A stretch of 64,000 nucleotides of DNA from Physcomitrium patens (taxonomy: Eukaryota > Streptophyta > Bryopsida > Funariales > Funariaceae), in NCBI RefSeq assembly GCF_000002425.4, contig NC_037258.1, positions 771,719 through 835,718 of the forward strand, in the 5' to 3' direction. A program made the position numbers and the translations under genes. The first letter of the stretch is position 1. Each line of letters starts with the position of its first letter. The notes beneath the pieces are model-generated. The model ran no database searches and had not been told where the DNA came from. It was given only the letters and a program-made list of their open reading frames with translations. Below, in pieces: positions 24,961 through 36,797 of the stretch.

Positions 24961-25334
24961 ACTCTCTTATAAGCAATACTTTTTTTCATATTCTATCAAT
25001 CTTCCCAAATGGTTAAAAAGTTAATTAATTTTAATAGAGAAGTGAATTGCTTCTCAAACACAAATGAGTTATGCTATTGAATTTGTCAAAAAAAAATAAC
25101 ATTCTTTAATTTTTTTAAAAACTTAGCAACAAGTTTTGTGTTTCAATTTTAATGATTATTATTCTTTTTTTTAAAAATAAAATTCTGAACCAAATGTCAA
25201 TTAATTTAGTAAATACTATTAATTTTCTTTCTCTTGTAAAAATTTAAATTTTTTTTAGCATGAATAATAATTAATAAAATCTTTATTCATGTCATTGTTG
25301 TGAAGGTCTTCTCTTAATGGAGCCAAAGTATAGT
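24961..25334. other. AT-rich DNA, nothing recognised
   Basis: A/T homopolymer-rich sequence between the genic island and the left end of the gypsy element. No frame or motif was seen. Confidence 0.35.
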
Positions 25335-25439
25335 GTAAACAAAGATTGTTACACACAACACATCCAGTGCTACAAACCAATCATAAAGTATGTAATCTAA
25401 ATCAAATACAAATGCACAACCAACACACTTTCAATAATA

Positions 25440-25690
25440 GATTATAAATCTACACACAACTAAGTTAAGCTACCTCTCACACCACAAAGGAGGAATCCAA
25501 GAGTGCAAGTGTGAAGAATAGAGAAAATTCTAAAGCTTTATTAAAATAACTAAATCACCATAGATAAATAAATCTTTGTAACAAATTTTCTCTCTTTTAA
25601 AAGGCTTAGCTTGGCAAGAATGTCAAATCAAAGGATTTTTCTATCTAAGTATTCAAACCCTAATTGACATTAATAAGTCAACTAACAAAA
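25440..25690 (-). repeat. Terminal repeat (3' LTR part) of gypsy element
   Basis: Matches 34645-34895 along its length, with shared landmarks 'aatctacacacaactaag', 'ctcacaccacaaagg.ggaatccaagagtgcaagtgtgaagaata' type blocks and 'attgacattaataag' at the right edge. The region 25335-25430 is echoed again at about 25770-25880 (microduplication). True LTR limits may extend further left. Confidence 0.7.
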
Positions 25691-26149
25691 AAAATTTAAT
25701 GGATGGAAAAACCATAAATTATATATATTTGATGGGATTTGGTACTTGGTGTGACATCACGTGATTGTTGTTGTGTAAAAAAAGTTTGTTATACATAATA
25801 CATCAAATACTAGAAAATAATTACAAAGTATGTAATTTAAATAAAATATAAATGAACAACTAATATATTCTTAAATACATCTTTTAATTGATTAGGAGCC
25901 TTTCCACTCAATTAGGACTATAAAATACACATATCCAAAGATGAATGTCACAATAATATTGTTGTAGAAATGTATTCATCAAAACCAACGTTGTAGTAGC
26001 TAGACCACCAAAATATATTAAAAACATGGGAGAAAAAATCTTCAATTCTTATCAAGATATAAGATATGACTAAAAGATTTCTTATAATAAGAAAAAATCA
26101 AATCTCCTAACAAAATAGTCAAAAGAGGTGGTGTGAAGCATGCCATATG

Positions 26150-26940
26150 CCACCCTTGTTGGTATTGATTACAAAAAAGTATGGTAAGAACTATTTTTTT
26201 CTTACCATATACAAAATAAAGAGGATCAATTGATATGGTTATTAATTGAGGATGTACAAAATCATCAATAGGAAGATGATAAAAAAATATAATTCTTTAA
26301 ATTTTTTAGACACTCTTATTTATCATTTCCTTCCAACAATAAAATATTATTAGATAACATAATATATATATAGAATTATGCGCCCTATCTTAACATCAAG
26401 TCTTGTAGATACCTTATATTATAAATATATATAATTTCCTTTGAAAAATATCCATAATTGAAATCAATAAGTTCCACTACAAATACAAGCATATTGTAAG
26501 ATATTGCAATGTTAAATAATAAATAAGTTTTTTATAGCCATAGGCATGGCCTTCTTAAAGAACTTTAGTATATAAAGCCTCAAATATCCTTAAAAATTTT
26601 CTCTTTTGATCTGTTGAGACTTCAATACGTGGTCTAATATGATTAAGAAAAACTATAGCTCTTAATTTTAAAGAATTTTGTGATAAGGCCAGAAGTTTAA
26701 TCTACTTACTAAAATACTCTGCCATCAATAATATGTATTTAACTATATGTATAATAACAATAAGTAGTCCCATAAAATCCAAAGACCAATGGTAATCCAA
26801 ATTTATGATACATAAGGGCTTCGACCGAGGTAATAAGATGATAATGCTCGATTACACATTTTACACCAAAAAACATATATGGCCACTTATTAATACATAT
26901 CATTCTATCAATATTAGTTTTGTAATACAAAATATGTTAT
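26150..26940 (-). pseudogene. Gypsy integrase remnant
   Basis: Minus-strand translation across frames gives the integrase core and C-terminal part of a non-chromodomain Ty3/gypsy polyprotein. The best block is the 63-codon frame 26930-26739. A PLYFVYGKK block, the counterpart of the L-V-Y-G-x-E motif, lies near 26215-26245. The catalytic D,D-35-E cannot be read intact. It would insert element cDNA into the genome if functional. Confidence 0.65.
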
Positions 26941-27399
26941 GCACACCTCAAAATGATCAAATTCTCCATGTACTTGTTGTGCCAAGAAAGTTCTTTTATC
27001 TTGTCTTGGAACTTTGTGTCTAGCTCTATGAAGCCATATATAGAAGAATTAATTATTTTTTCAACAAAACCTTGTTGTTTGGTGTCTTATTTTATTTTTA
27101 TTTTTATAGTAGAAATAGTTAAAAGAAATATTCTTTGTTGAAGCTTGTATAAGACTATAAGATTCTCTCACATATTGCAAATCACTTGGATTTTTTTCCA
27201 TTTTTTATGTGAGCTTTGATTAAGAATTAATGTTGTAGAACTTGACATATAAGTCAAGTATGTAGTTACATACCATCAAATAATTGCCTTTCTATTGCAA
27301 TTCCTTTACCACCAAGCTTTAATTAAGTCTTCTTTTAAATGACTTGGATTACAAGGAAGACCATTAACATCCAAATTGGTAATGCATGTGCAATATACA

Positions 27400-28500
27400 A
27401 CCTAAAATTCATATTCTTGAAGCAATAAAGTCTATCTAACAAATTTGATACTAAGCTTATATGATTCTATGAGCCACTTCAAAGGTTGATGGTCAGTTAC
27501 TAGTATAAATTATTGAGTATACAAGTAAGATTAAAAGTAAGCAATAGCCCAAAATGCTACCAAAGCTTTTCTTTCATAAGATGAATAATTGCATTTTATA
27601 TTGTTATTTCTTCTATAAAATTTAATGACATATTCTTGTCTCATATAATCTTTCTATGTCAAGATTGCTTCCAATCCTACTGCACTTTAATCTATGTATA
27701 GTTGAAAAGTTTCAATGGCATTTGAATGTCAAAATATTAGAACTAAACCCAAATTTTGCTTCAATGTGTCAAATATATGTTATTACTCACAATCCCAAGT
27801 TCATTGCTGATTTTTGACTATGAAAATATTTTAAGGCTTGGAAATCAAGTTGAAGTTCTTAATAAACCTTTGGTAATAATTTATTAATCTTAAAAAAGCT
27901 TCAAGTTGTAAAATATTACTTGGTCTTGAGATTTTTATCTTTGCTTATTGCACACAAAGATTTCTTAGGATAATTATATGATTCAAATATGGTAATAATT
28001 TATAGAAAAATTTATACTTTCCATGATACAAATACAATTTTTATTATTGTAATCACTCAAATATTGCTTATAAATGCCACACATGATGTTGTAGGCTACT
28101 ATTACAAATGAAAACATCATTAATATAGTATCTAGCAAATAAAAAATTAGATAAAATTCAACCTATCATCTTTTGAAACTCAATTAATGCATTTTTTAGG
28201 CCAAATAGAAGAAATTTCTAATAATAGAATTTATCTTTGCTATCTTACTTAATTCTCTAAAATATTTTATTTACTTGATCTTTAATAAGTATTGATAACT
28301 GATGATAACTAGATCTTAAATTATAAGTGCTAAATACTTAAAAAAATCTTATTATATTAAATAATTCTTCTAGCATTGGTATTGGATATCAATGAGACTT
28401 GGTCTTATAATTAACTTAATAATAGTCTCTATATATTTGCTTTTTTTATCTAATTGCTAAAAAAATCCTATTTCAAAGCCATAACTATAGTGCAAGCATA
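27400..28500 (-). pseudogene. Gypsy reverse transcriptase/RNase H remnant
   Basis: The minus strand shows the RT block FGLKNALIEFQKMIG at about 28200-28150. The catalytic motif follows as YINDV near 28110 where YIDDV is expected, so the first catalytic aspartate is replaced by Asn (GAT to AAT). Further on are LRLINYYQRFIKNF-like, RNase H and VTDHQPLKWL-like blocks near 27470-27500. Stops are frequent. Order and spacing match Ty3/gypsy pol. Confidence 0.8.
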
Positions 28501-29589
28501 TTAGTCATTGAAAAGTTCAATTAATCTTGCAATCAATAATTCATGGCAACAAGTATAGATATCAACTTTTTTCTAAGGCATTAAGTTTGTAAGGTCATCA
28601 AAAGATTGAATGATCATCTTTCAATTGGATGTGAATAAATTTGGATTTATAACCTTGAAGGTCTTTAAGGCTAAAAGCAAAGTAATTACAATATAAGAAA
28701 ATAAAAGCTTGCATACTTCTTTTTTTAGCACATCTTATTGTATGGTCTCTTTTTTCATCAATAGAGTACTATTATATGCTACCATGGCCTTTAATTACTA
28801 ATATGTTGAAGAAATAATTCTTGTATCCTCAACATCTTCATTTATAAGCAAATGAAGGACTTCATTACGACAATGTGTATATGAATTAACAATGTTAGTA
28901 GAATATGAAGTATCTTTCAATAAAAAAATTTATAAAAAAATCTCTTATATATATATATATATATATATAAATTCTTTGTTTAAAGCAACAACAACATGTT
29001 AATATTATATCTCATTAGTTGTATGGTTCTTTAAATAAAAAATAACTCAAATTCTTCAAATTTAAAATTAATTAATTCAAGATCTATTATCCTTTGATTA
29101 TTATTCATTGACCTCATAGTACTAAAATGATAATGAATATTCTTTTAAACAACAAGACATATGCCAAAAATCCACACTAAAGTATTGAGGTCTATAGCTT
29201 AGTCTAGAAAAAAATGACATTGCCTCTTTGTCATGTCATGAGTAGTTGTGGTGTCACTTGAAAAGCCTATAGCACATTATCTCTCATTTGCATTAGATTC
29301 TTTATAAGTTTGAAAATTAACATCCCAAACCATATCATATTTATGTATTTGGATTACAAATGATGCTTAAAATATTACAAATATACAAGATGCACTATGA
29401 CGTTTTCCTATCTTATTAATTAAGGCAAGAGTAGGCTCAACAACCTTTAAAAAAACCATAGAAACTTGATTATTATCTAAGATATTATCAACTTGATATA
29501 TAAGAAGTTGTTGATTCTAAAAAATATTATTGTAAGCATATGAGATAAATCTAAGTTGTTCCAAATCCAAGAAGGTTAATAGAAATAAT

Positions 29590-29960
29590 ATCAAGGACAA
29601 GAATTCAAAGAAGATACATAAACAAGTGAAGTAATTATCAAAAAAAGATGACAAAACAATAATAAGAAAGTATGTATATTCAAGAGGAAACTAAAATGGC
29701 TATTGTCAAAGACTAAAAATCTAGAAACTCTTGAAACTAGACTAAAAAGAAGAAAAAAAATTGACAAGAATAAAGAAGAATTCACTCTTACCTCCATATA
29801 TATATTATCTAACTAAGTAATATATGGCAACATTCTATAGGACCTTCAACATGTGTCTAATTTATAAAACTATTATCTTGATTTATAAGGGAAGTTTCTT
29901 ATATGTCCACCACATGATTAGCTTATATTAAAATCTACCAACATGTTGTTGTATGGTGTG
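29590..29960 (-). repeat. Chromovirus LTR, 3' part, inverted
   Basis: Reverse complement aligns with 54960-55320, including the subfamily-specific 'attcatactttctta' type block, so these two copies are closer to each other than to the copy at 1040-1262. Its 5' part continues at 31335-32200 after an interruption of about 1.37 kb. Confidence 0.7.
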
Positions 29961-31335
29961 ATTTATGATTTGGAAATACATTGGATACCTAGCTGTAGAG
30001 AGATTAGCTTTGCTCTACCAAATCATAACTAATCATTTGTAGATAAGTTAGGTTTTCAATAATTTCAAAAAAAAATTATAATCTTTTACAAAATTTATAT
30101 TTGTATCATAATTTTATTATAGCTCTATATCTCCAACATAAATTCTTGGCTCCCAAAAATTCCTTTATTTTGTAAAAAATGCTCAAATTATAATAAATCC
30201 TTTTTAATTTTTAATTTTTTTTTCAAATTTTTTTTTTCCTTGAACTTTAGAATTTCATATCTCTTGATCCAATCATTCAATTTTTTAAAAATTTCTAGAT
30301 AATATAGAATTTATTCTTAAGCTTAATCAAAAAAATAAATTATAAATTAAATATAGATTTTCTAACATCTTAGAAATCCCTAGTAGGTACTTGAAATCCG
30401 AATTTATAAGCATCCGAGTACTAATTTCTTTATAACTCTAAAATCCAAAATTTAAATGTCACAAAATTTTTTATGTAGCTTTATAATATAATAAAACACA
30501 TTTATAAAATAATTTAGCTAAACATTCATCGAAATGCCGAAGATATGGCTAGAACCAAACCCTTCATGAAATTGGTTCATTGACTAACCTCAATTTGGAA
30601 GTATTGTCTTCAAGAAATCGTTTCTCCTTCAAATCAAGTCCAAAACTTTTGCTTTTTAAATAAAAAATATAGCCTTTTAAATCAAAATTTTAATTACATA
30701 ATTTAATTTTCAAAATTCTTTTATATAAAGGTGCTATGCTCCAAAGAGTAATCATAGGTATAGAATCAATACCTTGACTTTGAGCGCCTATATCTCCTTC
30801 ATAAAAACTCCAAATTATACAAAATTTATACCAAAATTATATCAAAATCCTAAAATAAATGACCATAATCTTTGATGTTCTCAAAAGAATAATCTTGATT
30901 TCTATTAAGGCCTCAGGCAACCTCATTGAAGTCCATTGGATATGACTTTTGGCCAATAGGAATGGAGAATTTTATCATCCATCTCCATTCATTTGTATAA
31001 TTGGCCTAATTATTTCTTTTTATATAAAAATCCTTCTCTAATCTTTTTTTCTAACAAGTTTTACATAATATGTCTTTTAAATAACAAATAAAAAAACAAA
31101 ATAAGACTCTAAGAACCACTAATGTTTAATAAAGGTGGCTCTAAATATATAAAAACTATTATCAATATAAAAATCAACCTCAATAGTAGCTTTTTTAGAC
31201 TAACTATTTTATAGTGGCAATCTAACCACATTTTGTAATCAACTAAAATCAAATAACATAACTCTTACTACATTGTATAATAAATTATATATATATATGC
31301 ATTATTTTTACATAATAGCTAAACCATAGTATGCT
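29961..31335. mobile_element. 1.37 kb insert splitting a chromovirus LTR
   Basis: The LTR sequence left of 29960 and right of 31335 is contiguous in the copies at 54.4-55.3 kb and 61.4-62.5 kb. This segment is therefore inserted. It starts TGTTGTTGTATGG and has blocks resembling the Helitron insert at 5463-6760 (for example CCTAGCTGTAGAG against CTTAGCTGTGGAAG, and TCACAAAATTTT in both). No coding region was found. Nature unknown; a solo LTR is one possibility. Confidence 0.5.
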
Positions 31336-32330
31336 AATATTTGATATGTGGCTAATTTATTGGTCAAATATTCAATCTACCAATTATTTTGTGGATATGT
31401 ATAAAGATGAAATCATGTCTATAAAGCTTTTAGAAAGCTTTTCTATAAAATATTATAAAATTAATTTACTTTTATATATTTCTATTTATTCATATTATCT
31501 AGATAATGATAAAATAACTATATATGTGTGTAATATTACCTCTCTTTTTAGGAACGAGTTTTACAAGGAGCGGTAATCACATACTAAAGAAGTCCATAAT
31601 GTAGCAAATTATATTTGCTACATACTTTGATCTTTGTTCTCTTTATAGATAGTTGATAGGTTTTCTTTGCCATGAATAATGTTTCATTTTAGGTAGGAAA
31701 GACTAACTCATTATTTGATCATTGTTGACGCCTTCATAACTTTTTTCAAATAAAACATTTGTAATACCATCATGAGTGGTTTCTACCTTTGATAAAATCA
31801 CCAAATACTAGAAGTTACTACTAAGGTTTCAATTTCAAATGTATAGTAACTTGCCATCTATTTAAGAAAAAATATGTCATTTTTGAAGGTCTTCATTTTT
31901 TTTATATCATCTTGAAGGCTATAATAATTGCAATGTCTCATCTAACAAGTCAAAAAATAAAAGTTTTTGACTTGAATCTATTGGCTATTGATTTTCTATC
32001 TTATTAGTACCACTAATATAAAGAAATCACAATGAAAAATAAAGATAGAATATAATCTTTATTGAATATTTTTTCTTTTATAGAAAATATTTAATTGACT
32101 CTTTATATTGATTTAAATGGATGTTATTGATAAAAAGTTTTGACCTTCTCTATTGCATTTACAAGATTGGTTGTTGGCTCTTATATACATTTACTAATAT
32201 TATATCTATATTAATGAAGAAGATATTCCAACCTAAGTCGGTACCACCTTGAGTCTACGTCTTCTTTCAATTCAAATTCTTGATTATTATCTACTTCTAT
32301 AAGATCAGTGATATTTGTCTTCTACCAATT
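31336..32330 (-). mobile_element. Chromovirus fragment: chromodomain end and LTR 5' part
   Basis: Reverse complement from about 32330 matches the chromodomain end of the + copy ('gactcaaggtggtac..' against 'agttcaaggtggtac..' at 54340). It then follows the LTR (tcaaagctt, 'agccaatagattcaa', 'ccaaatattagaag' landmarks reversed) down to 31336. No integrase precedes it: at about 32.33 kb it abuts gag-like sequence of the surrounding element, so this is a 5'-truncated insertion or the product of a deletion. Confidence 0.65.
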
Positions 32331-32449
32331 ATTTTGTGAATATGTATACTTGTTTATTTATATTTTGTTACCTTTCTTTGAGTGAAGGCTCACTTGTCTA
32401 AATTGCTTTTCATCGAGTTCTTGTCCTTGACAACTTATCACAATAAATA

Positions 32450-33200
32450 AACTTTAATTGCTTCTTTTTAGATTTGTCTCTTTTCTTAGCCATTTTTGCT
32501 TTCAGCTTAAGCTTCTCTATATATAAGATTTTTTTTCTTCTTAAAGCAATTGAGGTTATTTTTGGTGTGATCAGATTCACCACACCTCCAACAAGATATA
32601 ATCATTTCTAATTGACTTTTTGTCAAACTACTTGTGGCAATTGCAACCTTTTTGAATCTAGATACATCTATCATGTAAGTAACTATGTAAATAGCATCAT
32701 ATTGACTAAAGACTTTATCACATTTTTTAACTTTAGTGAACACTTGTATTAATATTGCCTTGCTATCATAATTAAAAATAATTCTTAATATGTCTAAATT
32801 AAGAGTATCTTGTTAGTTTTAGATTAAAAAATCTTAACAAGTTGGCTCTCAGTAAATACATCTCTTGATTCCATTGCTCCAAATGTTGTGGTAATAGCTC
32901 AAAGGTATACCACTTATTGAAAGTGGAAGACATTTAGCATTTTTCCTTCATCCATGTCTAGAACCTAAGCTTCCAATCTAGCAAAGAAATACCTCCAACT
33001 CATTCTAAGATTTGATCCAAGACTATGTTGCAAAGATTGTCTTTTATTATATAAAATGTATTTGCACTTAAGATCCAAAGCTTCCTATAATAGTATCCAA
33101 AATTGAAACAAGCTGAAAAGTCATATTAGTATCTATTGTTGGTCCAAAGTCTTAAGTGTGGTCATTATCTAAGTAGTTTGGGGAAAGAAATCAATAATAT
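32450..33200 (-). pseudogene. Gypsy gag remnant with zinc knuckle
   Basis: A 78-codon open frame at 32743-32507 contains CWRCGESDHTKNN and a later Cys. This is a CX2CX4H knuckle whose final Cys is displaced (Leu stands where CX4C would be), so it is probably defective. Upstream minus-strand sequence (33200-32750) gives gag-like FKKWYTFELLPQHLEQWNQ-type similarity across frames. In an intact element Gag packages the RNA. Assigned to the outer gypsy element by position and orientation. Confidence 0.65.
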
Positions 33201-33209
33201 CAACTTCTA

Positions 33210-34644
33210 GTATGAACCATAAAAAAAACTACTTGGATACTTGCAACTATCTAAAGGATAAAATGGCAACATGTACCTACAACCACCACCAAGCTTTACA
33301 ATTCACTAGTAATCATTACAAATCCAATATACCTACTAATAGGAAGATCTTATCAAGTACCAACTCAACCTCATTTCTATGATACGTCTATTAACATTAA
33401 CTAGTACAAATAAAAAATAAGATAACCATAGAAAACCTTTAGAAAAAATACCTTCAACTAAGAAAAGACACCAAAAATAAAATCCAAAAATCTACATTAT
33501 ATCTTCATCTTCAACAATGTAAAAGCAAAAATTGAAAGTGAACTAGAGCAATTGGCACTTGCAGTTGATGGTCACAAATTGCATAACTTGTGACCATTAA
33601 AGACAATTGCAACAAAATGAAATGTGAAAAAGTGAAAGAAAATCAAAAACTCATTTAAAAAGCAATTGGCAAATAGTAAATGTCACTTCAATGCCCTAAA
33701 TGATCTCCACTTCAAAAATCAAAAACTCCAATGGATTCCTTGGACCTCTTCCATGTAAATTGACTCAAAAATGGTCAAATTTGGACTCCATATGTCCTTG
33801 GAGTGAACTCCAAAACTTGATACTTACGAATTCTAGACAAATGTGAGTGTATTTTTTTGGGAGATCTATGACTGCGTTATGGGATCTATAACCGTTCGCC
33901 TTTGACCGCGTGGAGTCTGCGACCACAGAGACTTTCACCATATATGCCTAGTGCCGAGGTACCTGTCACCGAGTGTGCCTATGACCGTTTGACTTGAACT
34001 GCCGCCACGAGCCGCAACAAGCTTCTTTTTTCTTTTTCTTTTTTCCTTTTTCTCTCTCGTAAATTCATACGCGAATTCACACTAAACCTTGCACTATAAC
34101 CTTGGTTTGCAACTACAGCTTTGCACTCCAATTCAAAAACAGTAACCAAATGCAAATCAAAAAATCAAAACTGCGCCGCACTTGTTCCAAAACCTCTACT
34201 CTGTTTCAGCAACCTGCCTTGGCGCCTTGCACTGCAACCCACTGCCGTTCTAGCACCCAAACTGGCCTGCGCCAATGGTCACCGTCTCGCACCCCAGCTC
34301 TTTGTGGCCAAGCTCCGCAATCTAATTTCTACTTATGCACCTGCTGTTCCGCACCCGACTTGCATAACCACCACGCACTGAAATTATCAGCCGCGACCTA
34401 CAACCAACCTGCGCCGCGGCCCTCCTCGCAATCCAGCACCTCGCAACTCTACCTCGTAGCTCCGCCTCGAAGTTCCATTACTGCCTCAATACCATACTGC
34501 GGTACAGTATCCGAGCAACATTACATACCAAATCAACTACACTCCAGTATGGCCGCAATACAACAATACCCAAAACAGATACACAAAAAACACAATATTG
34601 CAAAAAAATCACAATCTGCTGCACCACAACACTTATCAAATGAA
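33210..34644 (-). other. Gypsy 5' leader region between LTR and gag
   Basis: A less AT-rich stretch with no clear domain lies between the right terminal repeat and gag. The 183-codon + strand frame at 34102-34653 is antisense to the element, Ser/Thr/Pro/Gln/Cys-rich, and has no family resemblance; it is treated as chance. A pyrimidine tract lies at 34022-34057. No primer-binding site was identified. Confidence 0.4.
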
Positions 34645-34895
34645 AGATTATGAATCTACACACAACTAAGTCAAGCTACTTCTCACACCACAAAGGGGGA
34701 ATCCAAGAGTGCAAGTGTGAAGAATAAAGAAAATTCTAAAGTTTTATTAAAATAGCTAAATCATCATAGCCAAACAAACTCTTACAATAAGTTTCCTCTC
34801 TCTCAAAATCACTCACAATATTTGACTTGACAAGAATGTCAAGTCAAGAGGTTTTTCTGTCTTAATATTCAAATCCTAATTGACATTAATAAGAC
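34645..34895 (-). repeat. Terminal repeat (5' LTR part) of gypsy element
   Basis: Direct-repeat partner of 25440-25690. Similarity ends sharply at the shared 'attgacattaataag' at its right edge and fades leftwards around 34620. Confidence 0.7.
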
Positions 34896-35194
34896 CCATA
34901 AATAAACTTATTACACTAAAAAGAATCAATTCTGAAACATACTAATTAAAGAGTTTGATTCTGATTGATTTATGAGTTCACTATATATCTATTCACTATT
35001 TGAGTTTTAGATTCAGTTTGAAAGGATTTTTATCAGGTATAATTATCTAATTTAAAATTCTGAAACCTGATATAATCTTCAACACAAAACTAAATTCATC
35101 ATATTCTTGGATTATGTAACAGTTGTATTTGGAATTTTTATCAATCTAAACTGTCAAATATTATAGATCAATTTTTATAACAATTCAATAATAT

Positions 35195-35227
<33 letters not shown>

Positions 35228-36199
35228 ATGTGTATGTGTGTATATAGTTACACATGTAAAACCTTTTTAATACAATAATAAAATTTTTACTCTTAACTCG
35301 CATATTTCTTAAATCAATCTCAAATAATACCTTAATTCATAATCTGAAAATGACTAATTACAATAGCTAATAATCTATCAGTAGATTCTACTAGATATTG
35401 TAAATACATAAAACATTTTAAGTGTTTAAGGTTTTTGATACTGCAATTTGACTCTTTAAATGACATGATATGTGTATTTTTAAAATTCTCAGATTAAGAA
35501 ATCACTGATACATTTATCCCAAAACATAAGTGGTGTATTAGTTACAAATGTAGTTAGTTACAAAATTATTAGAAATAAATTTTTATCTTACAAACAGGCT
35601 AATGTCGTTAAAGAAGAATTGGTTTTTATTGCTTTGTTTAAAAATAAAACATGGGGTTAAGTATTACAAATATGTTGATATATGCAATGTTTTTATCTTA
35701 AATGGTAACATGTTGATATATGCAATCTTATTGCCTAACCATCAAGGATTCAAAAGAATTGTTTTCTTAAAATGAACCTCTCTTTTTTAGCTCTTATATA
35801 ACAAAAGTTCATGGTCCAACAATATCGTCTTTCTATTTCAAACACACTAATAATTAATTCACCTATTGCCATGTGGATATGTGTCTTGTTAGACCACATG
35901 ATGGTTTTGAAGGCTAAAATAGCTACAATGGCTATTCAACTATATTGTGGACTATCATCCACAATGTATGGCTAGTTATCAATTTTTGGCATAATGACTA
36001 ATAGAAATTAATTATATATGTATATATTCTTTTAACAAATTTTTGGTGGCTTTGAATTAACAATTAATATAAAAAAGATAATAAAACAAAGACGTGCTAA
36101 ACCTTTAATAATGTTTTGTATAAAAAGAAAATTAAATTATGGACATTGTTAAATACTTACAAGAGATGCTTCATAATTTATTTATCTTTCTCGTATACC

Positions 36200-36232
<33 letters not shown>

Positions 36233-36640
36233 CTGAAAATTACTTTTAGTAGTAAATTATAAAACAGTAATACTATGAAGTGTACAATTTAACATACAAT
36301 CTTTAATAAAGTAGTCTAATTAGTATTCTACATTATTTTTTATGTTTTTTTTAAACCTACAATATATTTAAGAGTCGTCCTATTTTTAAGATGCTTATGT
36401 GTAGAAGTAATATTATTTAAAGTCAAGAATGTTATAACTATATTTAAAATATATATAGCTAACAATAAAATTTTGTTATATTTAAATTTGTGCAATAATA
36501 TTAGCAATATTATAAATTAAATTTAAAATAATTATAAAGAAATATATTTTTAAATATAGATCACATTCTCTCTTCTGAATGAAAAGATATAGACAATAAA
36601 TTTGAAATTCTTGTTCTTATAATGGACCAGCGTGTTTCAT
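34896..36640. other. AT-rich intergenic DNA with microsatellites
   Basis: No gene seen. It holds a TA repeat passing into TG repeats (35195-35246) and an AT repeat (36199-36228). Genic composition resumes at about 36630 ahead of the transporter's 3' end. Confidence 0.4.
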
Positions 36641-36797
36641 GTGGGTGGCTCCACCTGTGATTCTATCAATCTCACCAACTCTCTTTCTATCTAATAAAGT
36701 CTGATGCTAGCAGGATGATGCCAGCAATGGAATGGGATATGTCGGCAAAAGTGCGACTCTGCACCCGAAATTATGGACGGAGTTAGAGGGAATTCTT

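Larger units (their letters stand above)
25335..34895 (-). mobile_element. Ty3/gypsy element, minus strand, with nested insertions
   Basis: A roughly 250-base sequence at 25440-25690 recurs in the same orientation at 34645-34895. Between them the minus strand reads, right to left, a 5' leader, gag with a zinc knuckle (33.2-32.45 kb), RT-RNase H (28.5-27.4 kb) and integrase (27.0-26.1 kb). This is the order of a gypsy element with its LTRs. Foreign chromovirus LTR pieces and a further insert occupy about 29.59-32.33 kb. All frames are broken by stops. TG/CA ends and target duplication were not resolved. Confidence 0.7.

Noticed and set aside
31331-31576. 81-codon + frame as a gene
   Set aside because: Lies in a chromovirus LTR read in antisense.
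34102-34653. 183-codon + frame
   Set aside because: Antisense to the gypsy leader, biased composition, no family similarity, starts and ends within transposon sequence.
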